Made by a program: the position numbers and the translations under genes | Shown here: one piece after another, positions 1 to 8,085 of the stretch | Layout: every line of letters begins with the position of its first letter | Position numbering within the stretch: the first letter of the stretch is position 1 | Origin: Tannerella sp. | GTDB lineage: Bacteria > Bacteroidota > Bacteroidia > Bacteroidales > Tannerellaceae | Length of the DNA stretch: 10,586 nt | NCBI GenBank assembly: GCA_031259505.1 | Contig: JAIRLL010000078.1 | Span: 1-10,586 of the forward strand | Reading direction: 5' to 3' | Notes under the pieces: model-generated | Seen by the model: the letters and a program-made list of their open reading frames with translations, nothing else | What the model was told of the DNA's origin: nothing | Database searches by the model: none

Positions 1-211
1 TAAACCTGAACTTGTCGTTCACAAAACTGCGGCAGAAGCGTGCCTCATCTATAAATCCTTCTTTCAGCAGGCGTTCGATGATGCGTTTTTCTATTTCCTG
101 CGTAGCACCTGCCGCGGCGAGTTTTTTCCTCACGTCGCTGATACAGCGTTCGCAGATCGAACAGTACGACGCTGTCGAATGTAACAGTTTGTTTTCGTCT
201 ATTTGCTTCAT
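1..211 (-). CDS. recX: RecX family regulatory protein, N-terminal part (runs off the left edge)
   Basis: Reading the minus strand from the ATG at 211-209 gives about 70 residues that continue past base 1. They show the RecX N-terminal pattern: a Cys/Glu/Cys segment (YCSICERCISDVRKKL), then a helical repeat ending in GFIDEARFCRSFVNDKF, which fits the family's 'GfidE.RFa..fv.dk' core. RecX proteins bind RecA and modulate its filament and recombinase activity in the cytoplasm. The start codon overlaps the stop of prmC (ATGA), so the two are probably co-transcribed and translationally coupled. In Bacteroidales relatives recX commonly follows prmC and precedes pyrE; pyrE would lie outside this window, so that is inference. 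The C-terminal three-helix repeats cannot be seen. Family assignment is confident. Confidence 0.9.
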   Translation of the reverse strand, partial: MKQIDENKLLHSTASYCSICERCISDVRKKLAAAGATQEIEKRIIERLLKEGFIDEARFCRSFVNDKFRF

Positions 212-1143
212 ATTTTTGCTCTTGTCATTCGTTCCTTGCCGGACATGTCGCGGATGAGTTCGACGTCGCGGTATCCTTTTTCGTACAACATTTTGACGAC
301 GGCCGCGCCACAGGCCTCATTGATTTCAAAGAAAAGCCGCCCGCCCGGCGTTAACTTTTCGATACCGGCCGATGCTATTTGCCGGTAAAACAGCAGTGGA
401 TCGTCGTCCGGCACAAACAGAGCCACATGCGGTTCAAAGTCCAGCACATTGGCGTACATTCCGACTTTTTCACATTCGCGCACGTAAGGAGGATTGCTGA
501 CGATCACATCGAACGGCGGAAGCGACGACGGCATCTCCCGCAGGACATCCGCTTGTGCAAAACGGACGTTGACGCCGTGACGCAGCGCATTGCGTCTTGC
601 CGTCTCCAGCGCCTTGCCGGAAATGTCGATCGCATGGATTTCCGCTTCTTTCAGGTGGCGAGCCAGCGCAATGGCGATGCAGCCGCTGCCCGTCCCGACG
701 TCCAGTATCTTCAATCCTTTACCCGTTGCGCCCTGTGCGGAATGGCTGTGTCTGCGGACGCACGGCTCTCTCCCGTCGAAATCGCTTTCTCCGGAGTTCG
801 GATTCTCGCCCTGCGTGCAGCCTGGCGTTCGGAGGATGAGTTCTACGAGTTCTTCCGTCTCGGGGCGCGGAATCAGGACGGACGGATTCACCTCGAACGT
901 GAGACCGTAAAATTCGGTTTCGCCCAGCACATACTGTACCGGTTCCGCTTTTTCGAGGCGTTGTATGATTGCGTGAATACGTACCTTCTCCGTTCGCGAG
1001 AATTGTGTATCTTTGCACAATAATTGTTGATGAAGCGGCATCAGGCACACATGCGCTATAATTCGGCGGACGAGGCTGTTGATTTCTTCCGCAGGATACA
1101 GAGGGGCGAGCGCCTTGCGCATGTATATAACCGTTTCGTTCAT
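208..1143 (-). CDS. prmC: Peptide chain release factor N5-glutamine methyltransferase PrmC (HemK)
   Basis: 311 residues from the ATG at 1143. PrmC methylates the Gln of the GGQ motif in RF1/RF2 using S-adenosylmethionine, which improves translation termination. The N-terminal helical domain (about 1-90) ends in the family signature IPRPETEELVE (91-101). The Rossmann methyltransferase domain has motif I, LDVGTGSGCIAI (147-158), the acidic AIDIS (171-175) and the catalytic, substrate-binding NPPY (217-220). A longer reading frame with an upstream Met at 1215 exists, but it would run over the divergent ribD start, and its extra N-terminus is unlike the family. Start 1143 gives the usual beginning and lies just downstream of a TATCTTTG box. 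Residues 106-142, between the PETE helix and motif I, form an unusually long hydrophilic linker that looks like an in-frame insertion. Its stop overlaps the recX start. Confidence 0.96.
   Translation of the reverse strand: MNETVIYMRKALAPLYPAEEINSLVRRIIAHVCLMPLHQQLLCKDTQFSRTEKVRIHAIIQRLEKAEPVQYVLGETEFYGLTFEVNPSVLIPRPETEELVELILRTPGCTQGENPNSGESDFDGREPCVRRHSHSAQGATGKGLKILDVGTGSGCIAIALARHLKEAEIHAIDISGKALETARRNALRHGVNVRFAQADVLREMPSSLPPFDVIVSNPPYVRECEKVGMYANVLDFEPHVALFVPDDDPLLFYRQIASAGIEKLTPGGRLFFEINEACGAAVVKMLYEKGYRDVELIRDMSGKERMTRAKI
1008..1015 (+). promoter_or_regulatory. Possible ribD -7 box inside prmC
   Basis: The plus strand reads TATCTTTG, flanked by the inverted arms TTGTG (1003-1007) and CACAA (1016-1020). 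It lies inside the prmC coding region, about 165 nt before the ribD start. The 37-bp space between prmC and ribD has no plus-strand TAnnTTTG, so the ribD promoter probably lies within prmC and this is the best match I see there. No convincing -33 TTTG is present. It could be chance. Confidence 0.3.
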
Positions 1144-1154
1144 AATATCGTTTA

Positions 1155-1162
1155 CAAAGATA
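1155..1162 (-). promoter_or_regulatory. Bacteroidota -7 box for prmC-recX
   Basis: The minus strand reads TATCTTTG, an exact match to the Bacteroidota -7 consensus TAnnTTTG, with 11 nt between the box and the prmC ATG at 1143. The leader would be very short. No clear TTG/TTTG -33 element sits at the usual distance: the nearest upstream TTTTTG is too close. The position between two divergent starts supports a real role. Confidence 0.6.
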
Positions 1163-1180
1163 CGAAAAAAGCAAAAACAG

Positions 1181-2263
1181 ATGCAGGTCGAAGAAAAATA
1201 CATGGCGCGATGCATGGAGCTGGCCGGCTACGGCCGGCCGTCCGTAGCGCCCAATCCGATGGTTGGCGCTGTCATCGTCCACCGCGGGCGCATCATCGGC
1301 GAAGGTTATCACCGGCGGTACGGCGAGGCGCACGCCGAAGTGAACGCCATCGCATCCGTACGCGACGCCACCTTGCTGCGCGATGCCACCCTGTACGTCA
1401 ACCTCGAACCCTGTTCGCATTTCGGGAAAACACCTCCATGCACGCAGTTGATTATCCGCAAGCATATTCCGCGCGTAATAGTGAGTTGCCTTGATCCTTT
1501 TCCCGCAGTCTCGGGGCGAGGCGTGAAGATGTTGCGCGAGGCAGGCGTCGAAGTCGTAACGGATGTGATGAAACATGAAGCCACAGCGTTGAATCGCGTG
1601 TTTATAACCGCCCATTCCAAAAACCGTCCTTACATCATATTAAAGTGGGCCGAAAGCGTGGACGGATACCTCGATCGCCTCCGAACGAGCGCCGTGCAAG
1701 CGCCTGTACAGTTGTCTACTGCCGCCACACGCCGCCTCGTACATAAATTACGCTCGGAGGTATCTGCCATTCTGGTCGGCACGAACACGGTCAGGCTCGA
1801 CAATCCTTCGCTGACGGTGCGTCACTGGGTTGGCGCTTCGCCTGTGCGCGTTTGTATCGACCGTCGCCTGTCGGTACCTGCGTCGTGCCACGTGCTGGAC
1901 GGAAGCATTCCGACACTGGTCTTTACGGAAAAAGAACAGGCCGGCAACGGCAGGACGGAATATGTCAGGATAGATTTCGAAGACGAAGTGGTTCCACAAA
2001 TCCTGCGCAACCTCTACGAGCGCCGGCTGTATTCGTTGCTGGTCGAAGGCGGAGCATGCCTTCACCGGAGTTTCCTGAACACGGGATTGTGGGACGAACT
2101 GCAGGTCGAAACGGCTCCCGTTCATCTCGGAAGCGGAATAAAATCGGCTGATATACATATTAATGAAGCATACGAAATGAAAAAGCGCTTCAGTGTGCAC
2201 TCTTCAAGTCGAAATAAACTTAACGAAACCATAATAACTGTATATTCACGCAAGTATTTATGA
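1181..2263 (+). CDS. ribD: Bifunctional diaminohydroxyphosphoribosylaminopyrimidine deaminase / 5-amino-6-(5-phosphoribosylamino)uracil reductase RibD
   Basis: 360 residues. RibD carries out the second and third steps of riboflavin synthesis after GTP cyclohydrolase II: deamination of the pyrimidine, then NADPH-dependent reduction of the ribose side chain. The N-terminal deaminase domain has PNPMVGA (24-30), HAEVNAI (51-57, zinc ligand H51 and catalytic E53) and the zinc cysteines C78 and C87 in EPCSHFGKTPPC. The C-terminal reductase domain begins near KWAESVDG (155-162) and carries SAILVGTNTVRLDNPSL (195-211) and the VEGGA motif. The frame is open further upstream, to 1079, but that part is antisense to prmC and unlike the family. 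The ATG at 1181 gives the usual beginning, and the ATG at 1202 would cut into the first helix. It is divergent from prmC with a 37-bp gap. Confidence 0.96.
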   Translation: MQVEEKYMARCMELAGYGRPSVAPNPMVGAVIVHRGRIIGEGYHRRYGEAHAEVNAIASVRDATLLRDATLYVNLEPCSHFGKTPPCTQLIIRKHIPRVIVSCLDPFPAVSGRGVKMLREAGVEVVTDVMKHEATALNRVFITAHSKNRPYIILKWAESVDGYLDRLRTSAVQAPVQLSTAATRRLVHKLRSEVSAILVGTNTVRLDNPSLTVRHWVGASPVRVCIDRRLSVPASCHVLDGSIPTLVFTEKEQAGNGRTEYVRIDFEDEVVPQILRNLYERRLYSLLVEGGACLHRSFLNTGLWDELQVETAPVHLGSGIKSADIHINEAYEMKKRFSVHSSSRNKLNETIITVYSRKYL

Positions 2264-2335
2264 CGGAGAATACTTGAGGAATCTAAAATTTTATAAATAA
2301 TGATGTATGTTGCGGTCTATCGTGAAAATTGTTTC

Positions 2336-2343
2336 TACTTTTG
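2336..2343 (+). promoter_or_regulatory. Bacteroidota promoter (-7 box) before the DUF6242-type lipoprotein
   Basis: TACTTTTG matches TAnnTTTG, 28 nt before the ATG at 2372. A TTG at 2310-2312 lies 23 bp upstream and could serve as the -33 element, though the spacing is slightly long. The 108-bp gap after ribD is AT-rich, as expected of a promoter region, so this gene probably has its own transcript rather than being read only through ribD. Confidence 0.5.
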
Positions 2344-2371
2344 TACACTTGTAATAAAACAAACAGTGTGA

Positions 2372-3739
2372 ATGAAAAAGAATAAAATACCTTTATGGCT
2401 GTTCGGAGGCGTGCTCTTCTTCATGTCGTCGTGCCTTGGAAATGATGGTACTGAGCTGGAAGAGTGGAGTTTATCCAATTGTCAGATATCAACTTTTTCC
2501 ATGTCGTGCGATTCCATATCCGGGCTGTCGGCCGTGAAGTTCACCATCGATCAAATAAACGGGCTGATATTCAACAAAGACTCGTTGCCATACGGTACTA
2601 ATGTCAATTTCAAGGTGATATGTACGGTCACATACGCCATCGGAGCTATCACTTCCGTAGAAGTTCACCAGAAGGCGATCGACAAAAAAGAATACTGGAA
2701 CGGAACAGATTCGCTTGACTTTTCCGACGAAGTGATCTTTTACATCATTTCGTACAACGGAAAGGAAGCCAAGAGCTATACGGCCAAACTCAACGTACAT
2801 CAGCAAAATCCCAACCTCATGGAATGGTCGCGCGACGCCAGTCCTCTGCCTGTAAGCGGGGCGACGGACAGAAAAGTCATCCTGTACGGCGACAGCTACC
2901 GGATGTACGCAAGAGGTGCGAACAGCTATGAACTGTATCAATCGCCCGTGCCGGATGCAAACAACTGGACAAGGGCGCCACTGACGGGACTTCCGGACAA
3001 GACGGCGTTCACGCTTTCGCAGATGACCGAATACGAAGGCAATTTATACCTGCCCTCGCCGGACGGCGCGTTATATCGTTCTGCCGACGGACAGGACTGG
3101 ACGAAAATGGACGACGCGCCCGAAATCGCTGCCTTGCTGGGAGCCGTCGGCGAAGGGACGGAGTTGGGACGTCCGTCGGCGCTGGCAACCATTATCAGGG
3201 ATGACGGCAAGTGGCTGTTTGCGGCGATGAATGTGTCCGGACAATGGCAGCAGGGAACGGAAACGCCCGGTGTATTTCCCGTAGCAGGATTTGCCTCAAA
3301 TTCATACAAACAAATGTATTACTCCCATCTGACCGTCGTGGCAGGCAAAGACCGTCATGGCGCATTGAGCAACAGATGCTGGGATACGATGGATGGCCTT
3401 GCATGGATTTGCCTGACAGGCAGCGGAAAAGACTATTTCGCCCAAAGGGAAGGCCCCATGCTGGCTGATTACGACGGTAAACTCTACCTGACAGGCGGCA
3501 TCGACGCTTCTAATCAGGGATTGAGTGATATTTATACGTCGGCGGACAAAGGCGTAACATGGAGTTTGGCCGATTCGCTGACCTTTTTGCCCGAGACATA
3601 TAAGGGTAGAGGTTTTGCCTCCATACTGGTGAATAAAGATAATTTTATGCTTCTTTTCGGCGGAAAAGAACGCAGTGAAGCAAACATGTTGGACGAACTG
3701 TGGCGCGGCCGCATCAATCGCCTGGGATATAAAGACTGA
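2372..3739 (+). CDS. Putative outer-membrane lipoprotein, DUF6242-like, with Asp-box propeller-type repeats
   Basis: 455 residues. The N-terminus is a lipoprotein signal: basic MKKNK, a hydrophobic stretch, and the lipobox-like MSSC with the modifiable Cys at 21. Acidic residues follow (CLGNDGTELEE). Residues about 35-145 look like an all-beta N-terminal domain. From about 150 onward there are repeats with 'S-x-D-x-G-x-x-W'-like turns: RSADGQDW (236-243), TMDGLAW (339-345) and the full Asp-box SADKGVTW (390-397). Kelch-like LYLTGG and LLFGGKE turns (371-376, 427-433) also occur. This suggests a beta-propeller. I place it in the DUF6242 family because of this architecture and because such a lipoprotein commonly sits just ahead of the PorG-like gene in Bacteroidales; its biochemical function is unknown. 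It most likely faces the periplasm or cell surface. The start is the only ATG ahead of the signal sequence. Confidence 0.8.
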   Translation: MKKNKIPLWLFGGVLFFMSSCLGNDGTELEEWSLSNCQISTFSMSCDSISGLSAVKFTIDQINGLIFNKDSLPYGTNVNFKVICTVTYAIGAITSVEVHQKAIDKKEYWNGTDSLDFSDEVIFYIISYNGKEAKSYTAKLNVHQQNPNLMEWSRDASPLPVSGATDRKVILYGDSYRMYARGANSYELYQSPVPDANNWTRAPLTGLPDKTAFTLSQMTEYEGNLYLPSPDGALYRSADGQDWTKMDDAPEIAALLGAVGEGTELGRPSALATIIRDDGKWLFAAMNVSGQWQQGTETPGVFPVAGFASNSYKQMYYSHLTVVAGKDRHGALSNRCWDTMDGLAWICLTGSGKDYFAQREGPMLADYDGKLYLTGGIDASNQGLSDIYTSADKGVTWSLADSLTFLPETYKGRGFASILVNKDNFMLLFGGKERSEANMLDELWRGRINRLGYKD

Positions 3740-3749
3740 GCAGCGGATA

Positions 3750-3757
3750 TAATTTTG
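3750..3757 (+). promoter_or_regulatory. Bacteroidota -7 box before the PorG-like gene
   Basis: TAATTTTG matches TAnnTTTG, 50 nt before the ATG at 3808. No TTG is evident at the -33 position. It would drive porG-like, uppS and bamA as one unit, since those genes follow with gaps of only 22 and 11 bp. A weak 4-bp stem (CGTG/CACG) lies immediately after the box. Confidence 0.45.
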
Positions 3758-3807
3758 CGTGGTTTTTCACGTTGGAAGAAAAGGTGTGACATTAAATAAA
3801 GAACAGT

Positions 3808-4506
3808 ATGTCTTCGGCTTTTTTTCAGCGATGGCTCGCAATTTGCTTTTTGAGCATGTCTTTTCCCCTTGTTCACGGGCAGGAATACCTGTACGAAATA
3901 GGGGGGATGGCGGGCGGCGCATTTTATATGGGAGACGCAAATAAAACAACCCTGTTCAAGGGGATGAATCCCTCGGCAGGCGTCGTTTTCCGTTACAATG
4001 CTAATTTCAGAATAGCCTTCAAAGGCAGTCTGGCATGGGCTACGGTGTCCGGCGCGACGGAGGGTTCGGGCAATGTGTTTCCGAACGGAGCGCAAGTTTC
4101 GTTCAGCCGCAGTCTGGTTGAGTTGGGCGGGCAGTTCGAATATAACTTTTTCCCGTACAGCGACAAGTTTGCATACCTGAACACCAGGCGTTTGTCCCCC
4201 TATCTGCTTGTCGGGCTTGGCGCGACCGTATCGCCCGGCGGCGAGACTTTCGCAGGGATAAACCTTCCGCTTGGCGCGGGCGTAAAGTATAAACTGAAAA
4301 ATCGCCTGAATATCGGATGCGAATTTTCGGTGCGCAAATTGTTTGGCGACGGGTTGGATGTGATGAACGGAAGCAACAGACTACTGGATAATCCTTACGG
4401 AATCAGTAGCAGCATGATGAAGAATAAAGACTGGTACTCGTTACTGCTGATTTCGGTGACGTGGGATTTTGGTCCTCGCAGCCGGCAGTGTAACAGCGCC
4501 GAATAA
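3808..4506 (+). CDS. DUF6089 family outer-membrane beta-barrel protein, PorG-like
   Basis: 232 residues with a signal peptide ([15 protein letters not shown], cleavage probably before QEY at 25). The mature part is an 8-strand-type barrel with alternating polar and aromatic strands: [17 protein letters not shown] (29-45), [13 protein letters not shown] (61-73), [13 protein letters not shown] (105-117), [10 protein letters not shown] (130-139), [22 protein letters not shown] split over 157-177, then DNPYG (194-198) and NKDWYS (206-211). These are features I associate with DUF6089. PorG of Porphyromonas gingivalis belongs to this family and is an outer-membrane component of the type IX secretion system associated with the PorK/PorN ring. 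The same position, directly before uppS and bamA, supports homology. DUF6089 proteins may also occur in species without the full secretion system, so a T9SS role here is inferred, not shown. The C-terminal QCN is typical. Confidence 0.8.
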   Translation: MSSAFFQRWLAICFLSMSFPLVHGQEYLYEIGGMAGGAFYMGDANKTTLFKGMNPSAGVVFRYNANFRIAFKGSLAWATVSGATEGSGNVFPNGAQVSFSRSLVELGGQFEYNFFPYSDKFAYLNTRRLSPYLLVGLGATVSPGGETFAGINLPLGAGVKYKLKNRLNIGCEFSVRKLFGDGLDVMNGSNRLLDNPYGISSSMMKNKDWYSLLLISVTWDFGPRSRQCNSAE

Positions 4507-4528
4507 ATATTGTTTTTTAGACATTTGT

Positions 4529-5269
4529 ATGTCGTTGGCAGAAAAAATAGACAAACAGCGGTTGCCACAACACGTGGCAATCATCATGGACGGAAACGGA
4601 CGCTGGGCTAAAACGCGCGGCTACGATCGCAATACGGGACATCGCGAAGGCGTTGTATCCGTGCGCAAGGTCGTTGAAGCGGCGACCACTATCGGATTGA
4701 AGTATCTCACCGTCTACACGTTTTCGATGGAGAACTGGAACCGGCCTGATACCGAAGTGCAGGCATTGATGAGCCTGCTGGTTTCCGCCATCCACCGCGA
4801 AACGCCCGACCTGATGAAAAACAATATCCGTTTGCGCGTCATCGGCGACTTGTCGCGCCTGCACGACGCGGTGCAACAGACTTTGACGGACTGCATTTGC
4901 CGGACGTCTGCAAATACGGGCACTACGCTGGTGCTGGCATTGAGTTATTCTTCGCGATGGGAGCTGATGCATGCTGCCCTACAACTTGCCGCAGACGTGG
5001 CTGAAAAAAAAATTGCCCCGAAAGATATGACGGAAGAACGTTTCTCGCAATACCTGTCCACATACGGATTGCCCGACCCCGATTTACTGATACGCACCGG
5101 CGGAGAAAAGCGTATCAGCAATTTCCTGCTGTGGCAACTCTCGTATGCCGAACTTTATTTTACAGATACATTCTGGCCTGATTTCAGGGAAAACGAATTA
5201 TATGAAGCAATCTTGTGTTACCAGCAACGCGAACGCCGTTTCGGTAAGACGAGTGAACAATTAAATTGA
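4529..5269 (+). CDS. uppS: Undecaprenyl diphosphate synthase (cis-prenyltransferase, isoprenyl transferase)
   Basis: 246 residues. UppS condenses isopentenyl diphosphate units onto farnesyl diphosphate to make the C55 carrier lipid for peptidoglycan and surface glycan export. It works at the cytoplasmic face of the inner membrane. Visible motifs are [13 protein letters not shown] (15-27, with catalytic D21), GHREG (37-41), [11 protein letters not shown] (63-73), [11 protein letters not shown] (136-146) and [18 protein letters not shown] split over 187-203, including the diphosphate-binding Arg residues 189 and 195, then [14 protein letters not shown]. The length fits the family. The frame is open further upstream into porG, but the ATG at 4529 gives the usual short N-terminus. 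It lies 22 bp after the PorG-like stop and 11 bp before bamA, so it is very likely in the same operon. Confidence 0.97.
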   Translation: MSLAEKIDKQRLPQHVAIIMDGNGRWAKTRGYDRNTGHREGVVSVRKVVEAATTIGLKYLTVYTFSMENWNRPDTEVQALMSLLVSAIHRETPDLMKNNIRLRVIGDLSRLHDAVQQTLTDCICRTSANTGTTLVLALSYSSRWELMHAALQLAADVAEKKIAPKDMTEERFSQYLSTYGLPDPDLLIRTGGEKRISNFLLWQLSYAELYFTDTFWPDFRENELYEAILCYQQRERRFGKTSEQLN

Positions 5270-5280
5270 TAGACAATATT

Positions 5281-8004
5281 ATGATGTATAAAAAAATACG
5301 CTTGCTGATAGCATTAACGGGAGCGACTGTCTGGTACGGATATGCACAGGTAAACGACTCGATTCCGGCACAAAACGCCATTCCCCCCGAAGAAGTGCCC
5401 GAAATTTCCTATTCCCTGTCTCCCAAACGGTACATTATTGACAGCATCTACGTGACGGGCGTAAAAAATTATGAGGATTATGTACTGATCGGATTCTCGG
5501 GGCTTGCCGTCGGCGATGAAATCACCATTCCCAACCCTGGCGGCGAAATCACGGAGGCCATCAACCGCTTCTGGCGGCAGGGACTGTTTTCCGACGTCAA
5601 AATCAGAGCGGCGCGCGTCTTCGACAACAATAAAATATGGCTCGAAATACAGTTGAAGCAACGCCCCCGCATTTCGGAAATACGCTATAACGGCGTGAAA
5701 AAGGGCGAACGTGAAGACCTCGAAGCAAAACTCGGACTTCGGAAGGGACATACCATTACACCGAATGTGGAAGATCGCGCCAAAACATTGATAAAAAAAC
5801 ATTTCGATGCGAAAGGATTTAAAAATATCGACGTCGAAATTGTCCAGAAAGACGACCTTGCCCACGAAGGAGAAATCATCGTCGATATCAACATCGATAA
5901 AAATCAGAAAACCAAAATACAGGAAATCACCCTGGAAGGCAATACGCAGGTATCCGACTTCATACTGAAAAAGGCGATGAAAAAGACGAACGAAAAGTTC
6001 AATCTTTCCAAAAGACTTAAAACAAGCGTACTGGAAGTCTTCAGCACAAAGAAATTCACCAGCGAAGAATACGAAAACGACAAGAAAAACCTGATTGACA
6101 AATACAACGAATTTGGCTACCGCGACGCCATCATCCTCGAGGATTCGGTATTCAACATCAACGACAAGTACGTAAATATCTATCTGAAAATAGACGAAGG
6201 CCAGAAATATTACATCAAAAACATCCAGTTCGTAGGCAATACCAAATATCCGTCCGATCAGTTGGAAACCCTGCTGAACATGAAGTCCGGCGAAGTCTAC
6301 AACCAGAAAAAGCTGATGGAGCGATTAGTCTCGGACGAAGACGCCGTCTCGAACGTATACTATAATAACGGCTACCTGTTTTTCGGCGCCGACCCCGTCG
6401 AAGTAGACGTTAACAATGATTCCATCTCACTGGAAATACGCATACAGGAAGGGCCGCAGGCAACTATCAATAAAATCGTTATCAACGGCAACGACCGTCT
6501 GTACGAAGACATTGTCCGCCGCGAACTGCGCACCAAGCCCGGACAACTGTTCAGCCGCGAAGACCTTATGCGGTCGGCGCGCGAACTGGCGCAGATGGGA
6601 CACTTCGACCCCGAAAACATGAATCCCGAACCCGTTCCCGATATCGAAAACGGAACGGTCGACATCCGCTACAATCTCGTTTCCAAGGCCAACGATCAGG
6701 TTGAACTCTCGGCAGGATGGGGGCCGACAGGCATCATCGGCAAGATAAACCTGAAATTCACGAATTTCTCCATGGGCAATCTCTTCAATCTGGGCGGACA
6801 GTACAGAGGCATCCTGCCCCAGGGCGAAGGCCAAACCTTCACCATCAGCGGGCAAACGAGCGGTAAATACTATCAGTCGTATAGCATCTCTTTCCTCGAC
6901 CCGTGGTTTGGAGGCAAACGGCCCAATACGTTTTCCACAAGCATTTATTACGCCAAAATGACCGGCATAAACAACAGTTTCTATCAAAACCAGTATTCGA
7001 GTTATTATAATGCAATGATGAGCAATTATTACAGCGGATATGGTGGATACGGATATGGAGGATACGGATATGGAGGAATGGACGGCAGTTCGCTGTACGA
7101 AAACGCCTACGACCCAAGCAAACATATGGTAATGATAGGAGCCTCGGCAGGCTACGGCAAACGTCTCGACTGGCCGGACGATTATTTCTATTTCATGGCG
7201 ACACTGAACTATCAAATGTACAAAATGAAAAACTGGTACGAATACTTTATCGTCAGCGACGGAATTTGCAATAAAATCAGCCTCGACCTGTCGCTGCAGC
7301 GCAGTTCGATAGACAATCCGCTGTATACACGCTACGGATCGCAGTTTACGGCGTCGCTGTCGGTTACGCCGCCATACTCGCTGCTCGACGGCAAAGATTA
7401 CGCCGCCATCACCGACGCGGGTAAAAAACACAAGTGGATTGAGTATCACAAATGGAAATTCCAGGGCAAAGCGTTCTTTCCGCTTGCACCGCTGCCGATT
7501 AACAACGGGCCGAAACGTACGCCCGTGCTGATGTCGCGCGTGGAATACGGTTTTCTCGGATATTACAACAAAAACAAGATTTCCCCGTTTGAAGCCTTCC
7601 AGATGGGAGGCGACCTGATGACCGGGTATTCAAGCTATTACGCATCGGATATGGTCGGCCTGCGCGGATACGACAACCTCTCGCTGGCAGGCGAAGGCGG
7701 CAACTCGCTGGTACCCTACGGATATGCTTATACGCGTCTGTCGATGGAACTGCGCTATCCGTTTATCCTCGAACCGAGTTCGACAATATACGGGCTGGCC
7801 TTTGCCGAAGCGGGCAATGCATGGGGCGCAGTCCGCGACTTCCATCCCTTCGACCTGAAACGCTCGGCCGGCGTGGGCGTCCGCATTTTCCTCCCGATGA
7901 TTGGATTGATGGGTATCGACTGGGCTTACGGCTTCGACACGCCGTTTGGCAGGCCGGAAAAAGGCGGAAGTCATTTCCACTTTGTTTTGGGACAGGAATT
8001 TTAA
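5281..8004 (+). CDS. bamA: Outer-membrane protein assembly factor BamA (Omp85 family)
   Basis: 907 residues. BamA folds and inserts beta-barrel proteins into the outer membrane. Order of parts: signal peptide (1-23, ending YGYAQ), five POTRA domains (about 51-129, 130-210, 211-308, 309-392, 393-470; starts recognisable from YIIDSIYVTG, RISEIRYNG, KIQEITLEGN, YYIKNIQFVGN, TINKIVINGN), then the 16-strand barrel (about 473-907). The barrel begins VELSAGWGPTG, carries the LRGY form of the loop-6 (V/L)RG(F/Y) motif (R795) and ends in a terminal Phe (VLGQEF), as expected for a barrel signal. The early part of the barrel (about 570-605) contains a long Tyr/Gly-rich predicted extracellular loop coded by a tandem repeat. 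The first in-frame start-like codon is a TTG overlapping the uppS stop; I chose the ATG at 5281 (a second ATG follows at 5284) because it directly precedes the KK signal peptide. Confidence 0.96.
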   Translation: MMYKKIRLLIALTGATVWYGYAQVNDSIPAQNAIPPEEVPEISYSLSPKRYIIDSIYVTGVKNYEDYVLIGFSGLAVGDEITIPNPGGEITEAINRFWRQGLFSDVKIRAARVFDNNKIWLEIQLKQRPRISEIRYNGVKKGEREDLEAKLGLRKGHTITPNVEDRAKTLIKKHFDAKGFKNIDVEIVQKDDLAHEGEIIVDINIDKNQKTKIQEITLEGNTQVSDFILKKAMKKTNEKFNLSKRLKTSVLEVFSTKKFTSEEYENDKKNLIDKYNEFGYRDAIILEDSVFNINDKYVNIYLKIDEGQKYYIKNIQFVGNTKYPSDQLETLLNMKSGEVYNQKKLMERLVSDEDAVSNVYYNNGYLFFGADPVEVDVNNDSISLEIRIQEGPQATINKIVINGNDRLYEDIVRRELRTKPGQLFSREDLMRSARELAQMGHFDPENMNPEPVPDIENGTVDIRYNLVSKANDQVELSAGWGPTGIIGKINLKFTNFSMGNLFNLGGQYRGILPQGEGQTFTISGQTSGKYYQSYSISFLDPWFGGKRPNTFSTSIYYAKMTGINNSFYQNQYSSYYNAMMSNYYSGYGGYGYGGYGYGGMDGSSLYENAYDPSKHMVMIGASAGYGKRLDWPDDYFYFMATLNYQMYKMKNWYEYFIVSDGICNKISLDLSLQRSSIDNPLYTRYGSQFTASLSVTPPYSLLDGKDYAAITDAGKKHKWIEYHKWKFQGKAFFPLAPLPINNGPKRTPVLMSRVEYGFLGYYNKNKISPFEAFQMGGDLMTGYSSYYASDMVGLRGYDNLSLAGEGGNSLVPYGYAYTRLSMELRYPFILEPSSTIYGLAFAEAGNAWGAVRDFHPFDLKRSAGVGVRIFLPMIGLMGIDWAYGFDTPFGRPEKGGSHFHFVLGQEF
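7036..7077 (+). repeat. In-frame 15-bp tandem repeat coding a Gly-Tyr loop in BamA
   Basis: Two exact copies of GGATACGGATATGGA lie side by side (7045-7059, 7060-7074), preceded by a partial, slightly diverged copy (7036-7044) and followed by one more GGA. They encode GYG/GYGYG units at residues about 586-599. The unit is a multiple of three, so copy-number change would keep the reading frame. Confidence 0.85.
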
Positions 8005-8047
8005 TGTTAATTTAAGATAAATATCCGGGAACAGACAAAATCTCTCG

Positions 8048-8055
8048 TATTTTTG
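8048..8055 (+). promoter_or_regulatory. Bacteroidota -7 box before the first ompH
   Basis: TATTTTTG matches TAnnTTTG and lies 30 nt before the ATG at 8086, in the 81-bp AT-rich gap after bamA. A clear -33 TTG is not visible. The box suggests that the chaperone genes can be transcribed separately from bamA. Confidence 0.5.
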
Positions 8056-8085
8056 CAGTCTAAGGAACATAACGATAAAATTTAG

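Noticed and set aside
379..1023. Plus-strand open frame of 214 codons opposite prmC
   Set aside because: It is antisense to a clear prmC with all motifs, and its translation shows no recognisable family or normal amino-acid pattern.
719..1615. Minus-strand open frame of 298 codons across prmC and ribD
   Set aside because: It overlaps both well-supported genes in another frame and is rich in Arg/His/Cys, as shadow frames of GC-rich codons are.
6427..7449. Minus-strand open frame of 340 codons within bamA
   Set aside because: It is antisense to the BamA POTRA 5/barrel region, which is continuous and typical. The length reflects codon bias on the opposite strand.
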